NCBI GenBank assembly: GCA_022722495.1
Contig: JAIJLI010000004.1
Location: forward strand, 1-39,288
Origin: Dialister sp.
Lineage (GTDB): Bacteria; Bacillota; Negativicutes; Veillonellales; Dialisteraceae
Direction of reading: 5' to 3'
Length of the DNA stretch: 39,288 nucleotides
The translations under genes and the position numbers were made by a program. Every line of letters starts with the position of its first letter. The stretch's first letter is position 1. Of this stretch, positions 26,515 to 34,877 are shown in pieces. A model generated the notes under the pieces. The model worked only from the letters and a program-made list of their open reading frames with translations. It made no database searches and had not been told where the DNA came from.

Positions 26515-26526
26515 TTATAAAAACTA

Positions 26527-26769
26527 TTATAACTTAGCCTCAATACTATCAACACAATCATGAATATCTTCCCAATCGAGAACTTCTTTGGCAGTAAATT
26601 TTATACCAAAAGTTCCCTCTATGGCTTTCATCAACTGAATATGTGAAAGAGAATCCCATTCTTCGATGTCATCAGCACTCATGTCTTCATTCAGTTCGAA
26701 ATCATCGGCCAAATCCATGACATCAACAAAAATCTCATTCAATTTCTTTAAAATTTCACTTCTTTCCAT
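26527..26769 (-). CDS. Acyl carrier protein
   Basis: This 80-residue acidic helical protein has EEWDSLSHIQLMKAIE, in which Ser40 of the DSL motif is the phosphopantetheine site. It is a second, locus-specific ACP rather than the fatty-acid ACP, since no fab gene is near. With the FkbH protein (27821-29545) it probably forms glyceryl-ACP, or another acyl-ACP, for transfer to the glycan. It lies 13 bases downstream of the frameshifted acyltransferase gene. Confidence 0.92.
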   Translation of the reverse strand: MERSEILKKLNEIFVDVMDLADDFELNEDMSADDIEEWDSLSHIQLMKAIEGTFGIKFTAKEVLDWEDIHDCVDSIEAKL

Positions 26770-26782
26770 TATTATTTATTTT

Positions 26783-27810
26783 TTATAATTTAAAACTTAC
26801 TATATTTTTGGGTAATAATCCGACAATCTTATCAATCATTTTATTGGCGATTGGTATTCTCAACTGTTCTATCAGATAGGCTGCAGTAAAAAAGAAAATG
26901 AACCAAAATGCACTATATTGAAGAAATTTCAAATACCCTTCGTGCAAATATGACTTCAAATTCTCAATCATTAAATCACGGAGAACCACATCCTGTATCA
27001 GCAAAACAGCAACAACTGTCATTGCGAATTTATTCACTATCTTCGATTCTAAATGAATATTCTTAAAGAACAAAAACACAAATACTGATTGCGCAATAAT
27101 AATCGGATTATTATAATTATAGAGATACATTCCATTCCTATGGGTAATTTTTACATATACGAAACATAGGAAGGCGTTGACAACAGCAAATATAACATAA
27201 CAAATTAAACATTTATTATTCTTTATATTTATATCTGCTTTTCTTATGTATCCTCCAATCAAATATATCATTATTAAGTGTATGACACTATATCCATTCG
27301 AATTTGCATTATATCCTAAAACAAAGCCTGAAAAAACATTCAAAATGACTATCAGTCCTACAATAACCCTCATTTGCTTAAGATCTACATTTCGTAAACA
27401 AGAATTGCATATTGGAGCAAAAAACATTAACCAGAAGTAAGCTGGAAAAAACCAGTTGTCTGTTCTTGTTATTAAAAAGCATTTCACAAGATGCTTTATA
27501 TTGAAGCCATCCATATAACTTGTTACAGAAAAGGCAAGCAAGTTGTAGAATAAACATAAAAAATAAAGTTTCAAGATGCCTTTAATCGTCAGTTTAATGC
27601 CCCAATAGCCCGAAATGAGAACAAAAAGATTTACAGCTATACACAAGAAGCTACATGGTAGTATTACCCCCCCATACCCTCTGGAGTACATTGATATTCT
27701 GTTATTAAAGCTCCATCAGGTACATCGATGATACATCTAACAATAAAATGCCAAAGAATGACCATCATCATGGAAACAATACGTAGAAGTTCAAAATTTG
27801 ACTGTCTCAT
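26783..27810 (-). pseudogene. Acyltransferase-3 family protein, frameshifted at a G7 run
   Basis: Translation from ATG 27810 gives RQSNFELLRIVSMMMVILWH, the classic first helix of the family, and runs to CTPEGMGG and TAA at the run of seven G (27673-27667). The other frame then gives VILPCSFLCIAVNLFVLISGY and eight or more further helices to the stop at 26783. With eight G the reading becomes CTPEGMGGVILPCSF and one complete protein of about 342 residues. An ATG at 27691 could give a 302-residue product, but without the catalytic first helix. It starts 10 bases after FkbH and precedes the ACP, so it is the likely transferase for the FkbH/ACP product (inference). Confidence 0.88.
27667..27673 (-). 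repeat. Seven-G mononucleotide tract at the frameshift
   Basis: A run of seven C on + (G in the coding strand) lies about 46 codons into the acyltransferase gene. One more G restores the full-length frame. It is the second of the two seven-base G/C runs found in the window. Confidence 0.85.
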
Positions 27811-27820
27811 TTTGTAGTTT

Positions 27821-29545
27821 TTATTTTTTCTCTATGTAACAGACTCTTTTCTGATACTTCTCTAAATTAAGCAACCATTGGGCGGTGTCTGATTTTTCAA
27901 TTGTTTCAAAGCCCAAATTCGGATAATGCTCAGCAACCATACCATTCTTAGGAGTAGGCAAGTATTCACCTATAATTTGCTTATACCCATTTTCCTTTGC
28001 CCATGCCACAATGGTATTAAGTGTAAAGTTCTCCATACCTCGCTTCAATACTCGGCAACTCATAAACCAAGTATCTATAAACAATGTTTCGGCATTCTTC
28101 TCTTGAAGTATCACAACAGCAATTAAACCATTATCGCCAAACTTATCTTTCAAACTGAAAGCAAAGCCTTTCTGCTTTGGGTCATTTTCTATTGCAGTAA
28201 TCTGATCTTCTGTGTATCTTACTGTACGAAGATTGAACTGATTACTTCTTTGCGAAAGCTGAGCTACACGAGGAGTATTAAACTTGGTAAAGCCCTCTAC
28301 CTCAGAAACCATATCCAAAGACTTCAAAAAGTCTGCTTCATTGGTAAACGATTTGCTGAATGCTGCTCGTTTAGCCTGTACCTGATATTGCTTGGTTCTG
28401 TCCTTATCTGCTGCACTATAAGAGGCTGTTTCAAAAAGATTGAGAGAATAAAGATATTCCAAATAGCAGGAAGGATCTTCTGGCATATCCGGTACAGTGA
28501 TACCTGCGATATTCTCCTTAACCATGTTTCGCTCAAAAGGATTATCATCAATGAATACCATTGAATCAAAGCCGATATTCAAGATTTGCTGAATCTGACG
28601 GATATTATCAACTTTTGTTTCCCAATTGGCCATGAACACAGAGATATCATCAAGGCGCAATACCATATCAGGATGCTTCTCAAAAGGCTCCTTCGCCTTG
28701 TCCTCATCATTCTTGCTACAGATACAGATGATAATTCCTCTGTTTTTCAGTTTCTTAATCCACATCTGAAACTCAGTAAAAGCCTTGCCGATTCCTAAGC
28801 CATGTCCCAACTGGATACCTTCCAAACCATCATCACCAACGACACCACCCCAAAGGGTATTATCGAGATCCAAGATGATACATTTCTTAAACTTTCCCTG
28901 GATAGCACAAATGATATCTATTACACGCGAAGCAACGTAAGGAACAGCATCCAGTGAAAGGATCATCTCTGTGGTTGTATATACCATAGGGTCAAACATG
29001 ACGTCACGACCTAACTTGTTTTGCAAGCCAGCAATGTCGCAAATGAAGAGATTTTGATATTCCTGAGACAATCTCATCAATTCAAAATTCATCTTTCGAA
29101 CCTGATAGGTGAAGGAAGACTCTACCTTGTTTGCATAACTGCCAAAGACTGTATCTTCTATTTCCGGGTAATTGAAATAAATAACTTTGGCTTTGGTGGA
29201 TGCGCAAACTTCCCTAACAAAGTCTAATCGGTTATCTGCTAAAGATAACTGTTCCGGAGCTGAGAGCAAACTATAGTGTTCATTCCACTTATGAGTAGAT
29301 TGGAAAACAACTATATATTGAGCATCAAACTGATATAGATCACTGGTTGGATCCATAAACTGACGCTCTACCTGGTTATATTCAGCCTCGAATAAATCAA
29401 TTTGATATCCTCTTTCTACACCCCAACCCTTGATTGCTGTAGCCAAGAACTGAGTTGCGGTATCACCTAACAAAGCAACTTTAATGGTAGGATAACTTGA
29501 TATATCCTTCTTAAGATTTCTCTTTAATTCTTTAAATGACAACAT
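27821..29545 (-). CDS. FkbH-like HAD-IIIC protein
   Basis: This 574-residue protein has an SGNH-like N-terminal half (LLGDTATQFLATAI, 26-39), then ILDLDNTLWGGVVGDDG (Asp226/Asp228, the HAD nucleophile and acid) and IICICSKNDEDK, VFIDDNPFERN. A GNAT-like C-terminal part includes QRSNQFNLRTVRYTEDQI. FkbH proteins take a three-carbon unit from 1,3-bisphosphoglycerate and load it on an ACP as D-glyceryl-ACP. The ACP and an acyltransferase follow directly downstream. Together they suggest glyceryl (or lactate-like) decoration of the glycan. The length is normal and the key residues are present. Confidence 0.88.
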   Translation of the reverse strand: MLSFKELKRNLKKDISSYPTIKVALLGDTATQFLATAIKGWGVERGYQIDLFEAEYNQVERQFMDPTSDLYQFDAQYIVVFQSTHKWNEHYSLLSAPEQLSLADNRLDFVREVCASTKAKVIYFNYPEIEDTVFGSYANKVESSFTYQVRKMNFELMRLSQEYQNLFICDIAGLQNKLGRDVMFDPMVYTTTEMILSLDAVPYVASRVIDIICAIQGKFKKCIILDLDNTLWGGVVGDDGLEGIQLGHGLGIGKAFTEFQMWIKKLKNRGIIICICSKNDEDKAKEPFEKHPDMVLRLDDISVFMANWETKVDNIRQIQQILNIGFDSMVFIDDNPFERNMVKENIAGITVPDMPEDPSCYLEYLYSLNLFETASYSAADKDRTKQYQVQAKRAAFSKSFTNEADFLKSLDMVSEVEGFTKFNTPRVAQLSQRSNQFNLRTVRYTEDQITAIENDPKQKGFAFSLKDKFGDNGLIAVVILQEKNAETLFIDTWFMSCRVLKRGMENFTLNTIVAWAKENGYKQIIGEYLPTPKNGMVAEHYPNLGFETIEKSDTAQWLLNLEKYQKRVCYIEKK

Positions 29546-29562
29546 AATCTATATTTTAATGT

Positions 29563-31383
29563 TTACATTTTAAAATAAATATCTTCGTCAACAACTTCTG
29601 CAGGATGTCCCATTGCCATTGTAAACGAAGGTATGGATGAACGAACAAATGACTTAGCTCCTACAATGACACCAGTTCCCAATTTTGTTCCTGCCATCAG
29701 AGTACTGCTCTCGCAGATCCAGCAATGCTGTCCAATTGTAATAGGATGAGCATTTTTGAAACCACGTCTTGAAATGTAATGTCCACCATTATTATCACGT
29801 ACAACGCAATCACGACCAAAGGAAACATTGTCTCCGAATTCTATCTTTTCTGCACTGATGCAGGTAAAATCGATATTTGAAATAAAAGACTTACCAAATA
29901 TAATCTTTGAGTTCTTGAAAGCTTCGATATCTGCACCATACATAATAGTGGCATTGCCCTTGAAATCAAGAGTTGCACCATCTTCAACCAATATACGGGT
30001 TTCCAACTTAGAACCTTTAACTCGCTTTGTGCCAAGATATACAACACCACCAACAGAAATATTTGCATTCTTAGCAATATCCAAGATAGTATGCTTAGTA
30101 ATCAGTATATATTGGGCGTGCAAGATATTCGTATGAACTTTCTTTGAAAATAGATTATACTTTATATTCTTCCAACAGGTTGGAATACTTGTTTCTGCAA
30201 CGTTCTTAACACCCAAGATAAACTTAGCCAAATTTTTGAGTTGGCGTTTCTTGGATGGTTTTTGGTCTATACCACGATGTATATATTTAGCCGCAATATC
30301 CTTGAAGTTACTCTTGTCAAGATCCTTATAAAAGTCATCTCTGTTTACTTTAGGAGGCAACAATGGGCTTATCAATGCAGGATTGCCCTTTACTACGACA
30401 TCAAAAGGGACTTCTTTTTCCTTTAGTTTGCTAACTATAGACTGATAATACTTCTTTCCCTTTTCATTATTCAGAAGGACAACAGATGTACCAATATCCC
30501 CATCCATCTCTTCTCCTATGGTGTTACCTGCTCCCCAGAAATCACCAATTGTAATGTCGGCTATACGAGGGAAGCCCTTAAACTTACATTCATAGCAGCT
30601 TGGGCGGCAATAAACACCGGTAGATAAATAGCCTATAGTAAAGAAGTTAGTATCATTAGTATCATACAGTACCTTTCCATTTTCAAACACGACCTTAGTT
30701 GTCAGTTTTCTCCAACCGAGTTCTTTGCTCTTCACACGGAAGTGCTGTACTTTTGCTCCATACTCATCTTCCAGGAAAGAAAGCCACTTGCTAAAAACCT
30801 TAGGCGAATTAATTCCTCGACATATCAAATCTACAATGATAAGGTTCTCGTAGTCTTTCTTTAAGAAGCTTCTCAATGCAGCCATCTGGCAAGGAATACC
30901 ACAAACCAGAACTTTCTCACCAGCTTTCAGCAAATCCCTTACCTTTTCATAGAATCCCTGAGAATTGCTCTGATGAAGTTTTGAACCACGGATTTTCTCT
31001 AAATCAGACTTGTCATTGGAAATTAATTGGCTAACCATCCAGCCTTCATCAAATATGGCACCACCAACGTATCCCCCTTGTTTATACATCTGGAGAGCCA
31101 AAACAGAAAACATTCCCCCCGAAGTACTTGCAAATCGGGTCATAATGTTCTTGCTTACAGCAGCATGACATTCCGGTTGTTCAAAATCATTTTTCTTCAG
31201 TTTCTCTACATTGATAATAGGACATGCCTTTTCACAAAGATGACAATCAATGCAAGTTTCCTTATCAACTACAGGATAAGAAAAACCTTCAATATCTTCT
31301 TTGAATGTTATGCAACCTTTGGGGCATGCATCGCCACATGCATTGCATCCGCAACAATCTTCTTTTCTTTTTATATCTATCAT
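29563..31383 (-). CDS. Ferredoxin/F420H2-dehydrogenase beta-like protein fused to a hexapeptide (LbH) domain
   Basis: This 606-residue protein has three parts. Residues 10-21 and 44-55 each carry C-x-x-C-x-x-C-x-x-x-C-P, binding two [4Fe-4S] clusters. Residues about 75-370 form the FrhB-like coenzyme F420 hydrogenase/dehydrogenase beta fold (STSGGMFSVLA, GSKLHQSNSQGFYEKV, LVCGIPCQMAALR, GINSPKVF). From about residue 430, imperfect hexapeptide repeats (NISVGGVVYLG, EDGATLDFKGNATI, GDNVSFGRDC, GQHCWICESSTLMAGTKLG) form a left-handed beta-helix of acetyltransferase type. FrhB-like proteins without F420 occur with pyruvyl transferases in capsule loci, where their reaction is unknown. The fusion suggests redox and acyl transfer on one sugar intermediate (inference). 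Confidence 0.88.
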   Translation of the reverse strand: MIDIKRKEDCCGCNACGDACPKGCITFKEDIEGFSYPVVDKETCIDCHLCEKACPIINVEKLKKNDFEQPECHAAVSKNIMTRFASTSGGMFSVLALQMYKQGGYVGGAIFDEGWMVSQLISNDKSDLEKIRGSKLHQSNSQGFYEKVRDLLKAGEKVLVCGIPCQMAALRSFLKKDYENLIIVDLICRGINSPKVFSKWLSFLEDEYGAKVQHFRVKSKELGWRKLTTKVVFENGKVLYDTNDTNFFTIGYLSTGVYCRPSCYECKFKGFPRIADITIGDFWGAGNTIGEEMDGDIGTSVVLLNNEKGKKYYQSIVSKLKEKEVPFDVVVKGNPALISPLLPPKVNRDDFYKDLDKSNFKDIAAKYIHRGIDQKPSKKRQLKNLAKFILGVKNVAETSIPTCWKNIKYNLFSKKVHTNILHAQYILITKHTILDIAKNANISVGGVVYLGTKRVKGSKLETRILVEDGATLDFKGNATIMYGADIEAFKNSKIIFGKSFISNIDFTCISAEKIEFGDNVSFGRDCVVRDNNGGHYISRRGFKNAHPITIGQHCWICESSTLMAGTKLGTGVIVGAKSFVRSSIPSFTMAMGHPAEVVDEDIYFKM

Positions 31384-31457
31384 AAAATGTTTTTGGTATC
31401 GTTTTTATATGTTATTCTCTGAAATTCATCACCATTCGGAAAACAACTTTCTTTCAT
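31380..31457 (-). CDS. Possible 25-residue coupled peptide
   Basis: An ORF starting MKESCFPNGDEFQRI ends in an ATGA overlap with the F420H2-dehydrogenase-like gene. Its own ATG also overlaps the TGA of the remnant before it. It could be a coupling peptide or what remains of a deleted gene. No homologue is known to me. Confidence 0.2.
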   Translation of the reverse strand: MKESCFPNGDEFQRITYKNDTKNIL

Positions 31458-31644
31458 AATTCTTCTAATCCTCTAGCGTTCCAGTCCTTTACAACCTTCT
31501 CTTTTTTATAATCAGAGAAAATACTATGTATTTACGTGCATTAGCAACTTAATCGTTATGAACTGACTGCTCATCTGGAGAATAAGAATAAAGTTTGATA
31601 TTCCACAAAAATGTTCTCAACATTTCTGTAGTAGTCATATTTTT
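31384..31644 (-). other. Intergenic stretch with gene remnants
   Basis: Besides the two short ORFs, 31531-31454 encodes SDYKKEKVVKDWNARGLEEL followed by TGA. This looks like the C-terminal tail of a protein such as a glycosyltransferase whose body is gone. I read the stretch as the scar of a deletion between the AlbA_2-DUF2971 gene and the FrhB-like gene. Confidence 0.3.
31549..31638 (-). CDS. Possible 29-residue peptide or N-terminal remnant
   Basis: ATG 31638 lies 6 bases after the AlbA_2-DUF2971 stop. The peptide runs TTTEMLRTFLWNIKLYSYSP and then to a TAA at 31549. It reads like a protein N-terminus cut short. No clear ribosome site is seen. Confidence 0.22.
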   Translation of the reverse strand: MTTTEMLRTFLWNIKLYSYSPDEQSVHND

Positions 31645-32862
31645 TTATTTAATTATTATTCGAGAGCTACCTGGCATAGCATCGATATCAAACCGTTCAA
31701 AATCTATATCAACACTATCTGATGGCTTTGGAATATTACCAATAAATGTATAATCATGAATAACAGGATTAATTCCTGCAGAAAAACAAGCTTGCTGTAC
31801 AGAAATAAGTTCTGCATCTGTACAATCCTTGTCTATTCGCACTTTACGAATTACTTTACTCCAATCTATAGCAAGGTCTTTATACAAGCTAGTACTCCCC
31901 GTACTTCTTGGAGCATTTATTTTTGGAATAGCAAATAACCTGACCTCCCGCTCGTAACTGTAAGCTTCTCTTTTCAATGTAAGCAGTTTCAGAAACTTCT
32001 CGAAAGAGAACGAAGTGAAATATTTGGTATAATCATCAGATTTTTCTTGATTATGCAAATTCAAAATATACTTTTCATCCTTATATTCAACAGGCATTTC
32101 TGCTATACGCAATCCATTGCCTATCAATTCTGTTCTTAGTTTGTCAATGTTCAGTTCCAATTGAACACAATGAGTACCCAATCCCTGACCATGAGAGTAT
32201 ACTTTCCAGGCTGCCTCACTATTCTTTTCCTGTGTTACACAAGTGGCAAATAATTGAGGTGTAGCATTATCTGCGCCATCAATTGTATATTTAGCACAAT
32301 AAAAGCGCTGCTCATACTTGTCGTTCCACTTGTTCGGCTCAAAGAATCTCCATGTCTTGGCATACAAACTTATCATAAATGCTTCTAAGGTCATATACTT
32401 ATAGACTATTGCATAATTTTTCTTTTCACCAGCTATTTCTTTAATCTTCAAACCGCCATGAGAAATTCTGGTATATGCTATCAATCGTTCTGGAGAGGTT
32501 TTGCGACGACTATAGTAAGCCTTAATCTCTGTCTTCTTTATCTCGAGAACAACAATTTTTTTTGTCTCTACAGTAATTAAATAAGGTTTACCTTGTACTC
32601 CTATAGTATATTCCGTGATAATTCGAGAAAGTATCTTCAGTATTTCTTCAGGATTATCAATACCAATTATCATTTTACCATTCTTTACCTGGTCTGTAAC
32701 ACCTAGAATTAGATAACCTCCTCCGCTATTGGCGATACCGACAATAATCTTTGCCATTTTGGGAAAATCTTTGGGCAAAGTGCGTTTAAACTCAATAGTC
32801 TCAGACTCTTGAAGAATACCATCATATAACGCAGAAATTATTTCATCTATATTTTTCATCAT
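31645..32862 (-). CDS. AlbA_2 (Schlafen-like)-DUF2971 fusion
   Basis: Residues about 18-60 (ESETIEFKRTLPKDFPKMAK then IVGIANSGGGYLILGVTD) are an AlbA_2/divergent AAA_4 domain, related to the Schlafen core. Residues about 150-350 contain YKYMTLEAFMISL, FEPNKWNDKYEQRF, FATCVTQEKNSEAAWKVYS and YEREVRLFA, which match DUF2971 (start YKY, C-terminal ExEVR). The total is 405 residues, with no membrane segment. Both domains occur in predicted defence genes. Schlafen-type proteins can cut or bind RNA, but the usual catalytic acids are not clear here. It lies alone between rfbC and the FrhB-like gene, flanked by remnants on both sides. Confidence 0.75.
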   Translation of the reverse strand: MMKNIDEIISALYDGILQESETIEFKRTLPKDFPKMAKIIVGIANSGGGYLILGVTDQVKNGKMIIGIDNPEEILKILSRIITEYTIGVQGKPYLITVETKKIVVLEIKKTEIKAYYSRRKTSPERLIAYTRISHGGLKIKEIAGEKKNYAIVYKYMTLEAFMISLYAKTWRFFEPNKWNDKYEQRFYCAKYTIDGADNATPQLFATCVTQEKNSEAAWKVYSHGQGLGTHCVQLELNIDKLRTELIGNGLRIAEMPVEYKDEKYILNLHNQEKSDDYTKYFTSFSFEKFLKLLTLKREAYSYEREVRLFAIPKINAPRSTGSTSLYKDLAIDWSKVIRKVRIDKDCTDAELISVQQACFSAGINPVIHDYTFIGNIPKPSDSVDIDFERFDIDAMPGSSRIIIK

Positions 32863-32964
32863 ATCCGTTTTTTAAGTATTTCTTTTATTAAACAGAATAT
32901 CGCCAACAGAATGTAGAATCAGCATAGCAACATTTGTCATCATTACCCATATGTCCCAAAATGG

Positions 32965-32977
32965 AGCCGGTGCGGCT
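32965..32977. terminator. Short hairpin with T-rich flank
   Basis: AGCCG-GTG-CGGCT is followed on + by TTTATTT and on - by TCCATTTT. It lies just after the small ORF remnant (32979-33132) and about 100 bases before the AlbA_2-DUF2971 start. The stem is five bp, so termination would be weak. Confidence 0.35.
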
Positions 32978-32978
32978 T

Positions 32979-33132
32979 TTATTTAAGAGAATTGCTCTTC
33001 AGCTCTTTACTGATTACCTTTCCCATTACCTTCTCTATATCGAAGAAAGTCATGGGGTCGTTGTAATCAATCTCCGAAATGGTATTATCCATATCATTAG
33101 AGCATTCGCTCTAAAACTTCTTTATCTGCCAT
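32979..33132 (-). pseudogene. Small frameshifted ORF of unknown function
   Basis: ATG 33132 gives MADKEVLERML and a stop. One base out of frame, the text continues NDMDNTISEIDYNDPMTFFD and then IEKVMGKVISKELKSNSLK to TAA at 32979. Removing one T joins the halves into about 50 residues of sensible acidic helical protein. An alternative is a 37-residue product from ATG 33092. Together with 32863-32978 it fills the 290-base gap between AlbA_2-DUF2971 and rfbC. Confidence 0.35.
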
Positions 33133-33152
33133 AAGCCCCTATTTGTATAAAT

Positions 33153-33725
33153 CTAGTTGATATCGAATGGAGAATCGAAGTCCTTCAACATCGCATGCTT
33201 CGTATCCTTCTCTGAGAGAATGGCATGTTCTGTTGGGATTTTCCAATCGATACCGAGAGTGTCGTCGAGGATGCTGATGCCTCCATCTGCTTCTGGATGA
33301 TAGAAGTTATCACACTTGTATTGGAAGACTGCTGTTTCTGAGAGAACGGCGAAACCATGGGCAAAGCCCTTAGGGATGAAGAACTGAACATGATTGTCTT
33401 CTGTCAGTTCTACAGCCACATGCTTGCCATAGGTTGGTGAACCTTTACGAATATCTACTGCCACATCAAGTACTCTACCCTTTACGCAGCGTACCAACTT
33501 ACTCTGGGTATAAGGTGGGCGCTGGAAGTGCAAGCCTCGCATCACACCATAGCTGCTCATAGACTCGTTGTCTTGGCAGAAGTGAACACTGTGTCCCAGG
33601 ATTGGGGCAACCTTTTCTTCAAACTCTCGCTCGCTGAAGCTCTCGAAGAAGTAGCCACGAGCGTCACGGAAGAGGCGTGGCTCTATAATGAGTACGCCTT
33701 CAATATCAGTTTTGATTATATTCAT
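33153..33725 (-). CDS. rfbC: dTDP-4-dehydrorhamnose 3,5-epimerase (copy C)
   Basis: This full-length RmlC (190 residues) has GLHFQRPPYTQSKLVRCVKG, DIRKGSPTYGKH and PKGFAHGFAVLSE all intact. It follows rfbA with 6 bases between, the normal rfbA-rfbC pairing, so this is likely the ancestral copy of the locus. It differs from copy A mainly at residues 36-50 (EEKVAPILGHSVHF against QEKVEPLVGYKVEF). It is also more GC-rich than the glycan genes inside the locus. Confidence 0.96.
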   Translation of the reverse strand: MNIIKTDIEGVLIIEPRLFRDARGYFFESFSEREFEEKVAPILGHSVHFCQDNESMSSYGVMRGLHFQRPPYTQSKLVRCVKGRVLDVAVDIRKGSPTYGKHVAVELTEDNHVQFFIPKGFAHGFAVLSETAVFQYKCDNFYHPEADGGISILDDTLGIDWKIPTEHAILSEKDTKHAMLKDFDSPFDIN

Positions 33726-33731
33726 TGTTTT

Positions 33732-34640
33732 CTAATATTCTAAATTCTTTTTTAGTGTTTGATTTTTCTCATCAAGTATTGAAAGGAGATACTTGCCATA
33801 GTCATTCTTCAGCATAGGCTGAGCATTCTCTCTCAACTGTTCTGCGGTAATCCAACCCTGGCGGTATGCGATTCCTTCCAAGCAAGCTACCTTCAAGCCC
33901 TGGCGCTTCTCCAGGACCTCAATAAAGGTGGATGCTTCAGAAAGGGAATCATGGGTTCCGGTATCAAGCCAGGCAAATCCTCTTGCCATGGTCTGTACCT
34001 TCAGCTGCTTATCCTTCAGGAACTCCTGGTTTACGGTGGTAATTTCCAACTCACCACGAGCGGATGGCTTGATATGCTTGGCTACTTCCACCACCTTGTT
34101 AGGATAGAAGTATAAGCCTACCACTGCATAGTTACTCTTAGGATGCTCTGGCTTCTCCTCAATGCTGAGACAATTGCCTTGCTCATCAAACTCAGCAACT
34201 CCATATCGTTCCGGATCACTTACACGATAACCGAAGACGGTTGCCTTGTTGTTCTGCTCAGCATCTACTACTGCTTGATGCAGCATCTGATTTAATCCTG
34301 CACCATAGAAGATATTGTCGCCCAATACGAGGCAAGCAGAATCATTACCAATGAATTTCTCACCGATAATGAAGGCTTGGGCTAAGCCATCTGGCGATGG
34401 CTGCTCTGCATACTCAAACTTCACACCGAACTGGCTTCCATCGCCTAAGAGGCACTTGAAGCCTGGCAAATCAAATGGTGTTGAAATAATGAGTATTTCA
34501 CGGATACCTGCCAACATCAATACTGATATTGGGTAATATATCATCGGCTTATCAAAGATTGGTATCAGCTGCTTGCTGATTCCTTTTGTGATGGGGTACA
34601 AGCGTGTTCCGCTACCACCTGCTAATACTATTCCTTTCAT
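33732..34640 (-). CDS. rfbA: Glucose-1-phosphate thymidylyltransferase
   Basis: This 302-residue enzyme has [20 protein letters not shown] (residues 6-25), [39 protein letters not shown] and [13 protein letters not shown], all canonical for RmlA. It makes dTDP-glucose, the first step to dTDP-L-rhamnose and other dTDP-deoxysugars. It is the first glycan gene at the right border, with about 240 bases of structured repeat upstream. Confidence 0.97.
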   Translation of the reverse strand: MKGIVLAGGSGTRLYPITKGISKQLIPIFDKPMIYYPISVLMLAGIREILIISTPFDLPGFKCLLGDGSQFGVKFEYAEQPSPDGLAQAFIIGEKFIGNDSACLVLGDNIFYGAGLNQMLHQAVVDAEQNNKATVFGYRVSDPERYGVAEFDEQGNCLSIEEKPEHPKSNYAVVGLYFYPNKVVEVAKHIKPSARGELEITTVNQEFLKDKQLKVQTMARGFAWLDTGTHDSLSEASTFIEVLEKRQGLKVACLEGIAYRQGWITAEQLRENAQPMLKNDYGKYLLSILDEKNQTLKKNLEY

Positions 34641-34651
34641 ATCATTATTAT

Positions 34652-34665
34652 TTATTGATCAATAA
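34652..34665. other. 14-bp perfect palindrome before rfbA
   Basis: TTATTGATCAATAA is a perfect palindrome 12 bases upstream of the rfbA ATG, in its leader. It could be an operator or a chance AT-rich palindrome. Confidence 0.3.
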
Positions 34666-34685
34666 CACTGGTCGAAAACCTACCC

Positions 34686-34758
34686 GTCCTTCCTTACCGT
34701 TAAGGAAGGCTCCACCTTTCTCACCAAGCCTCTCTTCCCTCAGGGACGAGAGGATGTA
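34686..34758 (-). repeat. Intergenic repeat, copy 2 (inverted partner of 1965-2089)
   Basis: The reverse complement of this segment matches 1965-1985 joined to 2034-2086, without the 48 bases inserted there. It includes GAGAGGCTTGG and GAAAGGTGGAGCCTTC in both copies. The hairpin CCTTCCTTA-CCGT-TAAGGAAGG (34688-34709) differs from copy 1 by a paired change (T/A to C/G), so the structure is kept while the sequence changes. Confidence 0.75.
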
Positions 34759-34877
34759 GCTGGCTACGCTATAGCCTCCGCCAGAGTTTTGGTATCGTCA
34801 GCGGAGCCTGTGCCCTAAAGGGCTGCCGATAAGTGTCTACGCAACAGAGTTGCGATTGTTTGTCGGCTAGCGCATCT
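34759..34877. other. Hairpin-rich continuation of the repeat region
   Basis: It contains GGCTA-CGCTA-TAGCC, GCCCTAAAGGGC, CGCAA-CAGAG-TTGCG and the spaced pair TATCG...CGATA. I see no gene. It is probably part of the same kind of mobile or structured intergenic element as 1740-1964. Confidence 0.45.
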
